Shown: in pieces, positions 15,078-24,418 of the stretch
How positions within the stretch are numbered: position 1 is the first letter of the stretch
Layout of the letters: the number at the start of each line of letters is the position of its first letter
Assembly (NCBI RefSeq): GCF_001423745.1
Contig: NZ_LMPC01000001.1
Span: forward strand, 249,923-313,922
DNA: 64,000 nt
Direction: 5' to 3'
Origin: Arthrobacter sp. Leaf337
Lineage (GTDB): Bacteria; Actinomycetota; Actinomycetes; Actinomycetales; Micrococcaceae
Program-made: the position numbers and the translations under genes
Notes under the pieces: generated by a model
Databases searched by the model: none
Told to the model about the DNA's origin: nothing
The model's input: the letters and a program-made list of their open reading frames with translations, nothing else

Positions 15078-16466
15078 TCAGAGCAGGATCATCGGATCGA
15101 CGGCCTGGCCGTTGAGCCACGTCTCGAAGTGTGAATGGCAGCCGGTTGAGTTACCCGTTGTTCCCGAATAGGCGATGAGCTGCCCCTGGCTGACCTGCTG
15201 GCCCAACGAAACGACCACGCTGCTGTTGTGGTAGTAAATAGTGGTCAGCGAGTTGCCTTGGACAACGCCATGCGAGATCTTCACGTTGTTGCCGCCGCCG
15301 TCGTTGCTCCACCCCGCGGATACGATCGTGCCGGCCGCCGGGGCGTAGACCGGGGTCCCGCAGCTGGCACCAAAGTCGATGCCGGTGTGCATGTATCCGC
15401 CGGAGCCGTAGAAGTCGACCGTGCCGGGCGGCGTCGCACGCCAGCCGAAACCTGAGGTGATGGGGACGTCGGCCGAGAATGGGTGCCGCAGGCCGAAGGC
15501 CGAAGGCGGCCCGACCTGCGGAACGTAGGGCTGGGCTGCCTGGCCGGCTGCCCTGGCCGCCGCGGCGGCGGCCTCGGCGATGCGGCGCTGTTCGGCCTCC
15601 CACGCTTCGCGCAGCTTCCGGTCACGTTCGACGATTTCCGCAGCCACGGCATCCTGGGCTGCCTGTACCTTGGAGAGTTGGCTTTGGATGCCCGGCTTTG
15701 CCGCCTGGAGTTCGTTGTTGATGCGGGTGGTGTCAGCGATCAGCTTGTCCACCTGCTCCTTCTTGGCGGCGGCTTCATCCCGGGCGGCCTTTTCCCGGGC
15801 CAGCGCGGCATCCGCCTTGGCCTTGAGGTCCTTGATCTCCGCCTCAACCGCCTGCAGCCGCGCCTCCGAATTGACGTTCGTTGCGTTCTGCTGGGAGAGC
15901 TTGTCCATGGCGGAGTTCTGGCTCCGCATGGCCTGGTCTGCCAGGTCCATGGTGTCCGTCAGGCTGCCGCCGCCCTTGGAGCCAAAGAAGAGCGTGAGGT
16001 TCGAGGGAACCCCGCCGGACTTGTAGGCCTGGGTGGCGATCTGACCGATGAGTTTCTTGGTGTCGGCGATCTTCTTCTTGTCGGTCTCGAGCTGCTGCGT
16101 GATCTTGGCCTTGTTCTGCTGCGCCAGATCCACCCGCGCAGCCAGTGCCTCGACTTCCTTGACGGCACTCGCAACCCGGCCCTGGGCTTCGAGCAATGCC
16201 TGCTGTGCGGCCGGGAGCTGGCCCTGGTAGATCACCAGGTCGCCGGCTGCCTTGGCAATCTTGGCATCCACAAACTCGAGGGACTGCTGCACCCGGGCTG
16301 CCTCGGCTTCCAGCGCCGCCTGCTTGTCTTCCAATTCGTCCGCGAAGGCCACAGGGGTGGAGGCGCCCAGGCTCGCGGCCAGGAGCAGTGCGAGGGCAGC
16401 GCTGATGATGCGGCTTCCCCGTCCCGCGGTCCGGCGCCGGCGGGCCTTGCGGTCCAGATCTGTCAT
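15078..16466 (-). CDS. Coiled-coil M23 peptidoglycan endopeptidase (FtsEX partner)
   Basis: A secreted or membrane-anchored murein hydrolase of 462 residues. The N-terminus is basic, then a hydrophobic segment (LALLLAASLGASTPVAFA), then long Lys/Glu/Gln-rich coiled coils (about 45-310), then a C-terminal M23/LytM domain with zinc ligands HTGIDFG and HSHFE. This layout matches EnvC- and RipC/PcsB-type proteins, which FtsEX switches on at the division site. The gene lies 27 bases after ftsX. I chose ATG 16466 because AAGGA is 6 bases upstream; frames from 16490 are also open. Confidence 0.85.
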   Translation of the reverse strand: MTDLDRKARRRRTAGRGSRIISAALALLLAASLGASTPVAFADELEDKQAALEAEAARVQQSLEFVDAKIAKAAGDLVIYQGQLPAAQQALLEAQGRVASAVKEVEALAARVDLAQQNKAKITQQLETDKKKIADTKKLIGQIATQAYKSGGVPSNLTLFFGSKGGGSLTDTMDLADQAMRSQNSAMDKLSQQNATNVNSEARLQAVEAEIKDLKAKADAALAREKAARDEAAAKKEQVDKLIADTTRINNELQAAKPGIQSQLSKVQAAQDAVAAEIVERDRKLREAWEAEQRRIAEAAAAAARAAGQAAQPYVPQVGPPSAFGLRHPFSADVPITSGFGWRATPPGTVDFYGSGGYMHTGIDFGASCGTPVYAPAAGTIVSAGWSNDGGGNNVKISHGVVQGNSLTTIYYHNSSVVVSLGQQVSQGQLIAYSGTTGNSTGCHSHFETWLNGQAVDPMILL

Positions 16467-16493
16467 GGTCATTCCTTCGTTGGTATGCACAGC

Positions 16494-17408
16494 CTAGACC
16501 CGCAAATATCTACGTAAGGTCAAGAGAGACGAAATTCCAGCCAAAGTTGCGCCCAGGCCGAGCAGTGCCGGAGCCAGGATCAGGGTCTGCGCCGGCGAGA
16601 TGAACGCCGTGTCCGGATACTGCTTTGACATGTATTCGCCGAGGAAGAAATGGGCCACGGCCCAGAGCGTGCCCGAGGCCAGCGCCGCTCCGATCACGGC
16701 GGCGATGACGCCTTCGAGGATGAACGGCAGCTGAATCACGGTCTTGGAGGCGCCCACCAGCCGCATGATTCCGGTCTCCCGGCGCCTGCTGAAGGCGGAC
16801 AGCCGGATGGTGGTGGCGATGAGCAGGATGGCGCAGACGATCATCACGCCGGCGATGATGACGGCGACCAGGGAAGCCGCGTTCATCACCGAGAAGAGCC
16901 GTTCCAGGACCTGGCGTTGGTCGATGACCGTCTCAACGCCGGGCTGCGAGGAGAAGGTCTCACTGATGATCTGGTATTTCTCCGGATCCTTCATGTTGAT
17001 CCGGAAGGAGGCAGGCAGCTGGTCGGGTGTCACCGAGTCAACGATCGGTGAGTTGGAGAACTGCTCCTTGAAGTGCTTGTAGGCGTCGTCCTTGGACTCA
17101 AACTGGAAGTCGTTGATGTACTGGGCCACGGCGGGTGATTCCAGCAGGGTGCGCAGGTTTTCCTGCTGCTCCGGCGTGGCTGTCCCGGTGGCGCAGCCAG
17201 CCGCCGTCGAGCCGTCACCGCAGAGGAAGATTGCCACCTGGACCTTGTCGTACCAGTAGCCCTTCATCTGGTTGATCTGGAGCTGCAGCATGCCGGCGGC
17301 GCCGACGAAGGTCAGCGACACGAAGGTGACCAGGATGACCGAGACCACCATGGACAGGTTGCGCCTCAGGCCGCTGCCGATCTCGCTGAGGATGAAAGCC
17401 AGCCTCAC
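16494..17408 (-). CDS. ftsX: Cell-division permease-like protein FtsX
   Basis: The 304-residue membrane partner of FtsE has one N-terminal helix (about 18-42), an extracytoplasmic domain (about 45-170, with Cys63 and Cys71 that may pair), then three helices (about 180-205, 230-255, 275-295). The conserved cytoplasmic loop [20 protein letters not shown], which contacts FtsE, is present. It couples ATP hydrolysis to activation of a wall hydrolase outside; the M23 protein encoded next is the obvious target. The start overlaps the end of ftsE by 4 bases (ATGA). Confidence 0.94.
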   Translation of the reverse strand: MRLAFILSEIGSGLRRNLSMVVSVILVTFVSLTFVGAAGMLQLQINQMKGYWYDKVQVAIFLCGDGSTAAGCATGTATPEQQENLRTLLESPAVAQYINDFQFESKDDAYKHFKEQFSNSPIVDSVTPDQLPASFRINMKDPEKYQIISETFSSQPGVETVIDQRQVLERLFSVMNAASLVAVIIAGVMIVCAILLIATTIRLSAFSRRRETGIMRLVGASKTVIQLPFILEGVIAAVIGAALASGTLWAVAHFFLGEYMSKQYPDTAFISPAQTLILAPALLGLGATLAGISSLLTLRRYLRV

Positions 17409-18202
17409 AGTTCCTCCCCCGGCTGGGAGGAAACTGGCCCGTCACCCGGGTCCGCTGCAGACCCGTCCGGGCGTCCGCTGGCGTCTTTGAAACGGCGGGA
17501 CTGCCCCACAACCGGCATCATCGACGTGTACAGTGCCCGTGCTTCGTCGCGGATGACGATACCGTTCCTTAGTTCCACCACACGTTTGCGCATCTCATTG
17601 ACGATGTCGTCGTCGTGCGTTGCCATAACCACTGTGGTGCCGTTCTGGTTGATCTTGTCCAGGACGCCCATAATTCCCATCGACGTCGTGGGGTCAAGGT
17701 TTCCGGTGGGCTCATCCGCCAGGAGGATCCCCGGGCGGTTGACCACGGCACGGGCGATCGCCACACGCTGCTGTTCACCGCCGGAGAGCTCGTGCGGCAT
17801 GCGGTGCTCCTTGCCTTCCAGGCCCACCGTCTTGAGTACTTCGGGAACAGTGTCCCGGATGATGCTGCGGCTCTTGCCGATGACCTGCATGGCGAAGGCG
17901 ACGTTCGCGAAGACGTTTTTTTGCGGAAGGAGCCGGAAGTCCTGGAATACGACGCCGATCCCGCGGCGCAGCCGCGGAACACGCCAGCTTGAAATGTTCG
18001 CCACATTCTGGCCGGCGACATACACGGCGCCGGACGTGGCCCGGTCTTCCTTAAGCACCAGTCGGAGGAAGGTTGATTTGCCGGAACCGGAGGCGCCCAC
18101 AAGGAACGCAAACTCACCACGGTCAATTTCAAGGTTGACAGAGTCCAGCGCAGGCCGGGCTTTCTGGTCGTAGACCTTGGTGACATTCTCGAAACGGATC
18201 AT
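17405..18202 (-). CDS. ftsE: Cell-division ATP-binding protein FtsE
   Basis: This 265-residue ABC ATPase has Walker [10 protein letters not shown], signature [14 protein letters not shown] and Walker [13 protein letters not shown]. The core ends near residue 225; the remaining Ser/Asp/Gly-rich tail (about 226-265) is an extension seen in some actinobacteria. I chose ATG 18202 ([11 protein letters not shown]) because the ABC fold begins there; an upstream ATG at 18226 adds eight residues without family support. Confidence 0.95.
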   Translation of the reverse strand: MIRFENVTKVYDQKARPALDSVNLEIDRGEFAFLVGASGSGKSTFLRLVLKEDRATSGAVYVAGQNVANISSWRVPRLRRGIGVVFQDFRLLPQKNVFANVAFAMQVIGKSRSIIRDTVPEVLKTVGLEGKEHRMPHELSGGEQQRVAIARAVVNRPGILLADEPTGNLDPTTSMGIMGVLDKINQNGTTVVMATHDDDIVNEMRKRVVELRNGIVIRDEARALYTSMMPVVGQSRRFKDASGRPDGSAADPGDGPVSSQPGEEL

Positions 18203-18244
18203 TGCCCTAAGAACCCTGCAGGACATGGCTTATGGAGCCCCGTA

Positions 18245-18320
18245 CTGCAGCCGGTGCACGGGCTTTCTTTTGGGGGAAGTAGAGCTCCGGCTCCTCGACT
18301 ATACGCACCGGCACCTGCAG
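18245..18320 (-). other. Long inverted repeat in the prfB-ftsE gap
   Basis: CTGCAG-CCGGTGC (18245-18257) is complementary to GCACCGG (18305-18311) and CTGCAG (18315-18320), with a 3-base bulge. A smaller hairpin (GAGC-TCCG-GCTC) lies between. The whole 76-base element occupies the 188-base gap between prfB and ftsE. It could be a terminator-like or leader structure; no T-run is present. Confidence 0.4.
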
Positions 18321-18390
18321 AAAAGCTGGAGTTACCTGGCGTGTCGCAGGATTTCAGCCACCGAATGGAGCACCCCCGCCGGTCCCGACC

Positions 18391-19506
18391 CTAGTTGGCG
18401 GCGTTGCGGTTATCTGTCCGCCAGCGGATGCCGGCGTCGATGAAGTCGTCGATTTCGCCGTCGAACACTGCGGAGGTGTTGCCCACTTCGTGCTCGGTCC
18501 GGAGGTCCTTGACCATCTGGTAGGGGTTCAGGACGTAGGAGCGCATCTGGTCGCCCCATGAGGCCTTGACGTCGCCGGCGAAGGCCTTCTTTTCCGCGTC
18601 TTCCTGCTCCTTCTTGAGCAGCAGGAGCCGGGACTGCAGCACGCGGAGGGCCGCCGCACGGTTCTGCAACTGGGACTTCTCGTTCTGCATCGAGACCACG
18701 GTGCCGGTGGGGATGTGCGTCAGGCGCACCGCCGAGTCCGTGGTGTTTACGGACTGGCCGCCGGGGCCGGAGGAACGGAAGACATCCACGCGGATTTCGT
18801 TGTCCGGGATCTCGATGGAGTCCGTCTGCTCGATCAGCGGAATCACTTCCACGGCCGCGAACGACGTCTGGCGGCGGCCCTGGTTGTCGAAGGGGCTGAT
18901 CCGGACCAGGCGGTGGGTGCCGGCTTCCACGCTGAGCGTGCCGTAAGCATAGGGTGCGTTGACCTCGAAGGTGGCCGACTTTAGCCCGGCTTCCTCGGCG
19001 TAGGAGGTGTCCATAATGGTGGTCGGGTAGCCGTGGCGTTCCGCCCAGCGCAGGTACATCCGGAGCAGCATTTCGGCGAAGTCCGCGGCATCAACTCCGC
19101 CGGCGCCGGCACGGATGGTGACCACTGCTTCGCGTTCGTCGAATTCGCCGGACAGCAGCGTCACCACTTCAAGGTCCTTCAGGGACTTCCGGATGGACTC
19201 GAGCTCGGCGGCCGCCTCGCCCATGGAATCGGCGTCGTCCTCGTCCTGGCCGAGTTCCACCAGGACCTCCAGGTCGTCAATCCGGGAAACGAGCTTGTTG
19301 AGCCGTTCGAGTTCGCTCTGCCGGTGGGAGAGCCTGGAGGTGATCTTCTGTGCAGCCGCCGGGTCGTCCCAGAGGTTGGGCTCGCCTGCGCGCTCGCTCA
19401 GTTCAGCGATGTCTTCCTTCAGCTCCTCGACATTCGAGACGTTTTCGATGGAGGTGTAGGTGGCGCGCAAAGCGCGGATTTCTGCGGAAAAATCTATTTG
19501 AGCCAT
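18391..19506 (-). CDS. prfB: Peptide chain release factor 2
   Basis: RF2 (371 residues) terminates translation at UGA and UAA. The stop-codon recognition tripeptide SPF is in [13 protein letters not shown] and the peptidyl-transferase motif GGQ is in [17 protein letters not shown]. The whole protein is in one frame from ATG 19506, so the programmed +1 frameshift seen in many bacteria is absent, as usual in actinobacteria. Confidence 0.96.
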   Translation of the reverse strand: MAQIDFSAEIRALRATYTSIENVSNVEELKEDIAELSERAGEPNLWDDPAAAQKITSRLSHRQSELERLNKLVSRIDDLEVLVELGQDEDDADSMGEAAAELESIRKSLKDLEVVTLLSGEFDEREAVVTIRAGAGGVDAADFAEMLLRMYLRWAERHGYPTTIMDTSYAEEAGLKSATFEVNAPYAYGTLSVEAGTHRLVRISPFDNQGRRQTSFAAVEVIPLIEQTDSIEIPDNEIRVDVFRSSGPGGQSVNTTDSAVRLTHIPTGTVVSMQNEKSQLQNRAAALRVLQSRLLLLKKEQEDAEKKAFAGDVKASWGDQMRSYVLNPYQMVKDLRTEHEVGNTSAVFDGEIDDFIDAGIRWRTDNRNAAN

Positions 19507-19560
19507 GGTTGTTAAAGCCTACGCTATGGTTCCTAGCCGCCCGGCACCGGCTCTGCGGCG

Positions 19561-19974
19561 CTACCGGACCAGTCGGGAGCGCGCTGTGGAGGTGGCCTCA
19601 ATCCTGATCCCGTCCGGAATGAGGAAGTTCACGATTGGAGGATGCACCTCAGCGCTCAGCACAACGACGGCGGTAGAACCGTCGGGGCTCCCGGTGTCCG
19701 GCGCGACGGCTAGGCCGTCGAACCTGGCAAAGGCGCCGTTCCGGCTTAGGTAGTCAGCGGCGACGCTGCGCACCCGCCCGCCGTTGAGGACCGCGGACGG
19801 GCTACCTCCGCCTGTCTCGACCTGGCCCAGCGTGTAGCTGTCGGCCGCTGCCACCGATGCCCCGTCTGCCGCGGACAGCAGCTTCTTGTGTTCAAGGTAG
19901 AGCGAAGAGGCCGCCATGACTGCGGTGGTTACCAGGAGCGCCAGAAGCACGTAGCCGATGATCAGGACCATCAT
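19561..19974 (-). CDS. TadG-like pilus-assembly protein (short)
   Basis: The 137-residue protein has an N-terminal hydrophobic helix (MMVLIIGYVLLALLVTTAVMAASSLYLEHKKLL) followed by a small outside domain, as in TadE/TadG minor pseudopilins and Rv3654c-type proteins. The frame is open upstream of ATG 19974 and encodes EDGQ directly before it; E-D-G-Q-M-M is the usual N-terminal motif of TadG-like proteins. No ATG, GTG or TTG occurs in that upstream stretch, so the true start is uncertain. It is the last gene of the Tad operon, 44 bases beyond the preceding stop. Confidence 0.7.
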   Translation of the reverse strand: MMVLIIGYVLLALLVTTAVMAASSLYLEHKKLLSAADGASVAAADSYTLGQVETGGGSPSAVLNGGRVRSVAADYLSRNGAFARFDGLAVAPDTGSPDGSTAVVVLSAEVHPPIVNFLIPDGIRIEATSTARSRLVR

Positions 19975-20018
19975 CTGCCCGTCTTCCCGGCTTGGTTCAG
20001 TGTCACGGTGTTGGGACG

Positions 20019-20516
20019 CTATCGGAATCGCCCCACAATCTGCGTGGCGGAGGCGTCTAGCCGGCTTGCATTGAGCTGCATCGAGTCGCTGAACGGTACA
20101 AAAGGCAGCGGCACTGTGAGGTGGACGGTGACGGTGACGGTCGAGCCCGGGGCGAGGCAGTCCGAGGGCTGGCAGCTCGCGTCCATGCTCGCGTTGTCCG
20201 CCGTGTGTCCGTAGTCCGCCAGGGCAAGCATGACGGCCTGCTCGGCTGCAAGACGGCCGCTTTCTGCGTCGGGCTGGGCAACATACACCTTGGCTGCCTG
20301 GTCGGCCGCGCCGACGACAGCGAAGGCGCCGCCCTGGATCTGCCCCACGGTAATGATGAAATACACGAGGGGCACCATCAGGAGAAGGGCGAGGAAGGTG
20401 AATTCGACGACGGCGCTCCCGCGCTCGTCAGAGGTGGCTTCCCCGCTCCCGGGCAAGGCTTCCCCGCTCCCGGCCAAGATCAGCCTGGCCGCGGTCCTAC
20501 GGCTGGACGGCAGCAT
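20019..20516 (-). CDS. TadE-family pilus-assembly protein
   Basis: The 165-residue TadE-like protein has a hydrophilic N-terminus with a short duplicated GSGEA block, then the family motif DERGSAVVEF followed by the hydrophobic helix TFLALLLMVPLVYFIITVG, and an outside domain with two Cys (C-x3-D-C). TadE proteins are minor pseudopilins processed like Flp. It overlaps the preceding tadE-like gene by 20 bases. Confidence 0.82.
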   Translation of the reverse strand: MLPSSRRTAARLILAGSGEALPGSGEATSDERGSAVVEFTFLALLLMVPLVYFIITVGQIQGGAFAVVGAADQAAKVYVAQPDAESGRLAAEQAVMLALADYGHTADNASMDASCQPSDCLAPGSTVTVTVHLTVPLPFVPFSDSMQLNASRLDASATQIVGRFR

Positions 20517-20943
20517 GGCCTCTCACCTCCAGAGCCTCCCGGGGACCGATCAGCCCGATCACCGGCAACGGCGCCCTGACCGTGACTTCGAGGGCGCGGA
20601 TTCCCTGATAGGTGACCTCCGAGGTGGTCACGTCTTTAGCGAAGTCCGCGTTGAGCGCCATTCCGATGAGCTCGCTGGTGCGGTCCCTCGCGTCGGCCGC
20701 GTTCCGGTCGGCGAGCGTGCCGTATCTGGCCCCCGAAGCCGCAGCGTCGATCAGCGTGTTGCGGACATGCAGCACCAGCGTCAGCTGGATGATTGCCAGG
20801 AAGAACATCGTGAGAAGCCCGCCGACTAGAACGAAGTCCACAACGGCGGAGCCACGTTCCCGCGGGGACGTAGCATCGCGATCAGCCGGGTTCTCCGATG
20901 TCCGGCAAGCCGGATCGTCCGCCGCCGCGACCGCCGGGGGCAT
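20497..20943 (-). CDS. TadE-family pilus-assembly protein
   Basis: This 148-residue second TadE-like protein has the motif RERGSAVVDF and the hydrophobic helix VLVGGLLTMFFLAIIQLTLV, followed by an outside domain beginning LHVRNTLIDAAASGARYG, a sequence highly typical of TadE. It starts 4 bases after the pilin-like gene stop. Confidence 0.83.
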   Translation of the reverse strand: MPPAVAAADDPACRTSENPADRDATSPRERGSAVVDFVLVGGLLTMFFLAIIQLTLVLHVRNTLIDAAASGARYGTLADRNAADARDRTSELIGMALNADFAKDVTTSEVTYQGIRALEVTVRAPLPVIGLIGPREALEVRGHAAVQP

Positions 20944-20946
20944 CTG

Positions 20947-21267
20947 CTAGTTTCCGACCTTGTTCATGGCCTGGTTGAACAGCCCTTCGAGGGCAGGTCC
21001 GGCCAGGGCCAGCAGTGCAGCCACGAGCACTGCCGACATCAACGTGATCATTACCCAGCCCGGTACGTCCCCTCGTTCCGGATGGTCCGCGCCCCGGGCA
21101 GGCCCACGGCTGCTGTTCTCGACGAACGCTGCCGCTGTCCGGAGCAGCAGGACGATGGGGTGGATGAGGGCCAGGGCGCGGATTCCTAGGTGTTTCATCG
21201 AGATTCCATTCTGTGGGTTCGGGCTGGAGTTCTTGTCCGGCGATCCGGGCGATTTTGATTCAGTCAT
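20947..21267 (-). CDS. Flp pilin-like small membrane protein
   Basis: The 106-residue protein has one strong C-terminal hydrophobic helix (GWVMITLMSAVLVAALLALAG) preceded by ERGDVPG and followed by a short amphipathic end. Size, the Gly before an acidic residue before the helix, and position between tadC and tadE are as expected for the major Flp-type pilin, but the N-terminal leader of about 70 residues is unusually long. MKHLGIRAL (Met24) is an alternative start. The ATG at 21267 overlaps the tadC stop by 4 bases, which favours it. Confidence 0.6.
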   Translation of the reverse strand: MTESKSPGSPDKNSSPNPQNGISMKHLGIRALALIHPIVLLLRTAAAFVENSSRGPARGADHPERGDVPGWVMITLMSAVLVAALLALAGPALEGLFNQAMNKVGN

Positions 21268-22205
21268 AGTCCGAGGCTGATGGCGGCGAGGCCGGGAAAC
21301 ACGGCAAAGATGACCGTCAACGGGAGTATGCCAAAAACCAGCGGGACCATCATGGCGATCTCCTTCTTTCCGGCCGATTCCATCAGCTCACGTTTGGCGG
21401 TGTCGCGAACATCCTGCGCCTGGGCCCTGAGGACATCAGCAAGGGGTGTCCCCCGCTCCACTGCCACGATGATCCCGTCAACGAATCGCACCAAAGGCCC
21501 CAGGTCGGTCCGTGCCGAGAACCGCTGCAACGCTTCGACCAGCGGTTTTCCGGCCCGGGTTTCCCCAAGGACCAGCTCAAATTCGCCGGCGAGTTCGCCA
21601 TGCGATGTCCTGCAGACCCTGTCCAGGGCGCCCGAGGCACTTTCGCCAGCGCTAACGGCAAGTGCCATCAGCTCGGCGAGGCTCGGGAACTCGGCCATCA
21701 TCCGCTTTTCCCGCCTGCTGATCTGGGCGCCAAGCCAGTAGTCCCTGAACAGGAATCCGCCAAGGGCGCTGCCGAGGATGACCACAACAGCGAGGAACGG
21801 ATTGAACTGTCCTGCGGCCACTCCGACTAGCACCAGGCCCGTGGCAACGACGAACGCCAGGACAGCCCACAGCAGCTGCTCTGCCCTGAAGTCGACGACA
21901 GACTTGCGGATTCCTGCCTGCGCCAGCCTGCGGCTCAACGCCGAGGACCCCAGGTTGAACCGGGTGAGGAACGAGTGCGCGTCTTTCAGCATCGGGCGCA
22001 GGATGCGTTCGAGGGGACCGAAGGGCGTGAGGTTGTCCGCAGGGGCCATGAGCAGCCTGGACTCCAGGTTCTGGGACTTGAGTTGCGGTTCAATGCGCTC
22101 CGAAAAGCTCATGGGCCGCATGAATGGCAGCCGTACAACCAGAAGCCAGAGTCCGGCTCCGAGCAGGAGACCGTAGATCACGGCAGCGGCCGCGGGCGAC
22201 GTCAT
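21264..22205 (-). CDS. TadC-like type II secretion F-family membrane protein
   Basis: The 313-residue inner-membrane platform protein of the Tad pilus has helices near 5-20, 110-160 and 285-313 flanking the cytoplasmic T2SSF domain. That domain contains EFPSLAELMALAVSAGES, ALDRVCRTSHGELAGEFELV and GTPLADVLRAQAQDVR. I chose ATG 22205 because it overlaps the tadB stop (ATGA); the longer frame to 22367 has a low-complexity N-terminus that is a shadow of tadB. Confidence 0.88.
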   Translation of the reverse strand: MTSPAAAAVIYGLLLGAGLWLLVVRLPFMRPMSFSERIEPQLKSQNLESRLLMAPADNLTPFGPLERILRPMLKDAHSFLTRFNLGSSALSRRLAQAGIRKSVVDFRAEQLLWAVLAFVVATGLVLVGVAAGQFNPFLAVVVILGSALGGFLFRDYWLGAQISRREKRMMAEFPSLAELMALAVSAGESASGALDRVCRTSHGELAGEFELVLGETRAGKPLVEALQRFSARTDLGPLVRFVDGIIVAVERGTPLADVLRAQAQDVRDTAKRELMESAGKKEIAMMVPLVFGILPLTVIFAVFPGLAAISLGL

Positions 22206-23056
22206 CTGAGCACCCGCTCGTCCTCGGGAAGGGCCCCGATGCGCAGCATGACGGAGTAGCAGATGGCGGACACGACCAGCCCGCCGAGGAGCACCGCAGC
22301 CCCCATCGCCGTGTTGTAGGCGGCGACCGCTTCGGGTCTGGTGGCCAGCAGGACCATGACAATCCACGGAGCAGCCACTGCAAGCCGGGCCGCATTCACC
22401 GTCCAGGACTGCCGGGCTTCGAGCTCGCTTCTGGTCCGTGCGCTTTCCCGCAGGAATTCGCCCAGGGTTCCCAACAGCCGGCCCAGGTCGGAGCCGCCCA
22501 CTTCGCGCGTGAGCCTCAGGGCTTCGACAATCCGATCCGCGACGGGATCAGCAAGCCGTTCTTTGAGCCTGTTGAGGGCCGGATCGAACTGGCCGCCGGC
22601 GCGGTAGTCGGATCCAAAATCACGAAAGACGTGCCGCAGTTCCTCGGGACCCTTGTCACCCAGTTGGATCAGCGCCTCCGGCAGGGACAACCCTGCCCTG
22701 ATTGCGGAACGAAGGTGGTCAACAACATCCGGCCAGAGCTGACGCAGTGTCGCCGTGCGTTTACGGGCGCGCCACCTGACAACTGCCATCGGGAGCCAGC
22801 CGCCAAACAGGCCGAAGCAGGCAGAGATGGGCCAGGACCTGGTCACGGCGAAGAACACCAGACTGACGAATGCCCCGAGGCCAAGACACGTAGCTACCAA
22901 ACCCAGCCCGGAGACGTTTTCGATTCCTGCTGCCCGCAGCAGGTCCCTGAGCCGACTGGAGCGGGGAGTGCGTTTGACGGACTGGGGCTGTTCCCATGCC
23001 GACCACCAGATAAGGAACAGGCCTGCACCGAGAACCACGCCCAGCACGGGGGCCAT
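22202..23056 (-). CDS. TadB-like type II secretion F-family membrane protein
   Basis: The 284-residue partner of TadC has an N-terminal helix (VLGVVLGAGLFLIWW), helices near 55-95, and a T2SSF domain with LPEALIQLGDKGPEELRHVF and EVGGSDLGRLLGTLGEFLRE, ending in two helices (about 215-265). TadB and TadC form the membrane platform on which TadA works. The start overlaps the tadA stop by 1 base (TGATG). Confidence 0.88.
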   Translation of the reverse strand: MAPVLGVVLGAGLFLIWWSAWEQPQSVKRTPRSSRLRDLLRAAGIENVSGLGLVATCLGLGAFVSLVFFAVTRSWPISACFGLFGGWLPMAVVRWRARKRTATLRQLWPDVVDHLRSAIRAGLSLPEALIQLGDKGPEELRHVFRDFGSDYRAGGQFDPALNRLKERLADPVADRIVEALRLTREVGGSDLGRLLGTLGEFLRESARTRSELEARQSWTVNAARLAVAAPWIVMVLLATRPEAVAAYNTAMGAAVLLGGLVVSAICYSVMLRIGALPEDERVLR

Positions 23057-24279
23057 CAGCGAACCTCCAGCAGTGCCGCAACGTCGAATCCCGCAGCGGC
23101 GAACTTCTCGACGGCGGGCATGGAGTTGGCCCTGGGCTGCAGCTGGCCGTCGACCATCGAGAAAACCATCGACGACTCGATGATGCCATTCTCAACCCGC
23201 CTGCCAAGGGAGAGGATCTCCGTCACCTGGCGGCGGCCGCTCGCATGGCGGCTGCAGTGGACCACCAGATCAATGCATGAGGCGACCGTCGGCACTACGA
23301 ACGCACTGGAGATGTTGTCACCGGCCAGCAGCGGAAGAGTGCACAGCTTGGTAACGGCGTCGTGCGCGGAGTTCGCATGCACAGTACACATGCCGGGCAT
23401 ACCGGAGTTGAGCGCGATGAGCATATCCAGGCTTTCCGCCTCGCGGACTTCGCCAACAACCAGGCGGTCCGGCCGCATCCTCAGCGCTTCCTTGACAAGC
23501 CTTCGCAGCGGGATCTCTCCTTCCCCCTCAAGGTTCGGCTGCCGGCACTGCAATCCGACAACATCACGCAAGGGAAACTGCAGTTCAAAGATTTCCTCGA
23601 CCGTGATGACTCGCTCACGTGCCCCAATGCTGGCAGCCAGGCAGTTCAGCATGGTGGTTTTCCCGGCTTGCGTAGCCCCCGACACCAGTATGTTGAGCCC
23701 GCTGGCTACTGCGGCACCCAGGAACCGGGCCGACTGGGGAGTAAGGGTGCCGAGCTCCACGAGGTGGTCGAGCCGGCTTGCCTTGACCACAAACTTTCGG
23801 ATGTTGACCGCCCAGTGGCGCCGCGTGACATCCGGGATAACAACGTGTAGCCGGGATCCGTCCGGGAGGGCGGCATCCACGAACGGCGAGGACATATCGA
23901 GGCGGCGGCCTGAGCTTTTCAGCATACGTTCCACAAGGTCCCGGACCTGCTGATCCGAGAGACTAAGGGACGTGAGTTCAGATTCGCCGTTCCGCGCCAC
24001 GTAAATTTCGCTCGGTGCGTTGATCCAAATTTCTTCGATGGCGGGGTCATCCAGCAGGGGCTGCAACGCGCCGAAACCTGCGACGGCGTCGTAAACGTGC
24101 CGGCGGGCGGTGTCCAAGGGGCCGATCGGCGGAAGCGGTCCCATGAGCGCACGCTCGTCATAGTCGCTGACCGCCGCTTCGACCAGGCGTCTGACCTCGC
24201 CGGCCTGCCGAAGCGGGTCAAGGCCGCGGCGCCGGATCAGTTCGCGGACCTCGTCCTCCACAATTCGAACAGCATCCAT
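23056..24279 (-). CDS. tadA: TadA/CpaF pilus-assembly ATPase
   Basis: This 407-residue secretion ATPase has the typical VirB11/CpaF features: an N-terminal RRLVEAAVSDYDERALMG segment, LLDDPAIEEIWINAPSEIYV, Walker A in SGATQAGKTTMLN, the Asp box region TVEEIFELQFP, Walker B RPDRLVVGEVREAESLD and the His box GMPGMCTVHANS. It powers Flp pilus extension. It heads the six- to seven-gene minus-strand operon. A DnaA-box 9-mer and an inverted repeat lie in the 294-base gap upstream. Confidence 0.92.
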   Translation of the reverse strand: MDAVRIVEDEVRELIRRRGLDPLRQAGEVRRLVEAAVSDYDERALMGPLPPIGPLDTARRHVYDAVAGFGALQPLLDDPAIEEIWINAPSEIYVARNGESELTSLSLSDQQVRDLVERMLKSSGRRLDMSSPFVDAALPDGSRLHVVIPDVTRRHWAVNIRKFVVKASRLDHLVELGTLTPQSARFLGAAVASGLNILVSGATQAGKTTMLNCLAASIGARERVITVEEIFELQFPLRDVVGLQCRQPNLEGEGEIPLRRLVKEALRMRPDRLVVGEVREAESLDMLIALNSGMPGMCTVHANSAHDAVTKLCTLPLLAGDNISSAFVVPTVASCIDLVVHCSRHASGRRQVTEILSLGRRVENGIIESSMVFSMVDGQLQPRANSMPAVEKFAAAGFDVAALLEVR

Positions 24280-24375
24280 GAGTTCCCCAATACGACTGCC
24301 GCCCCCGACTGAGGCAGTACAACTGCGTTAAAGCTAAGGGACTTGCACATGTCAGCCAAGTCACATCAGCAAAGC

Positions 24376-24384
24376 TGTGGATAA
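24376..24384 (-). promoter_or_regulatory. DnaA-box 9-mer TTATCCACA
   Basis: TGTGGATAA on the plus strand is the reverse complement of the canonical DnaA box. It lies between divergently transcribed tadA (start 24279) and the GH25 gene (start 24574). Identical 9-mers occur at 50209-50217 and 63890-63898, also intergenic. Confidence 0.6.
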
Positions 24385-24418
24385 AGCGACAATTCGCGTG
24401 AAATCTGATTCACATTGG

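Noticed and set aside
18391..19506. Possible programmed frameshift in prfB
   Set aside because: The gene is one continuous frame from ATG to stop, with no internal UGA or slippery start region.
22124..23953. 609-residue plus-strand open frame opposite tadB/tadA
   Set aside because: Low-complexity Arg/Ser/Pro-rich translation antisense to clear secretion proteins; codon-position GC bias of the minus-strand genes explains it.
24376..24384. DnaA box considered as part of a replication origin
   Set aside because: Only one box occurs at each location, with no AT-rich unwinding region or dnaA/dnaN genes nearby; a promoter role is more likely.
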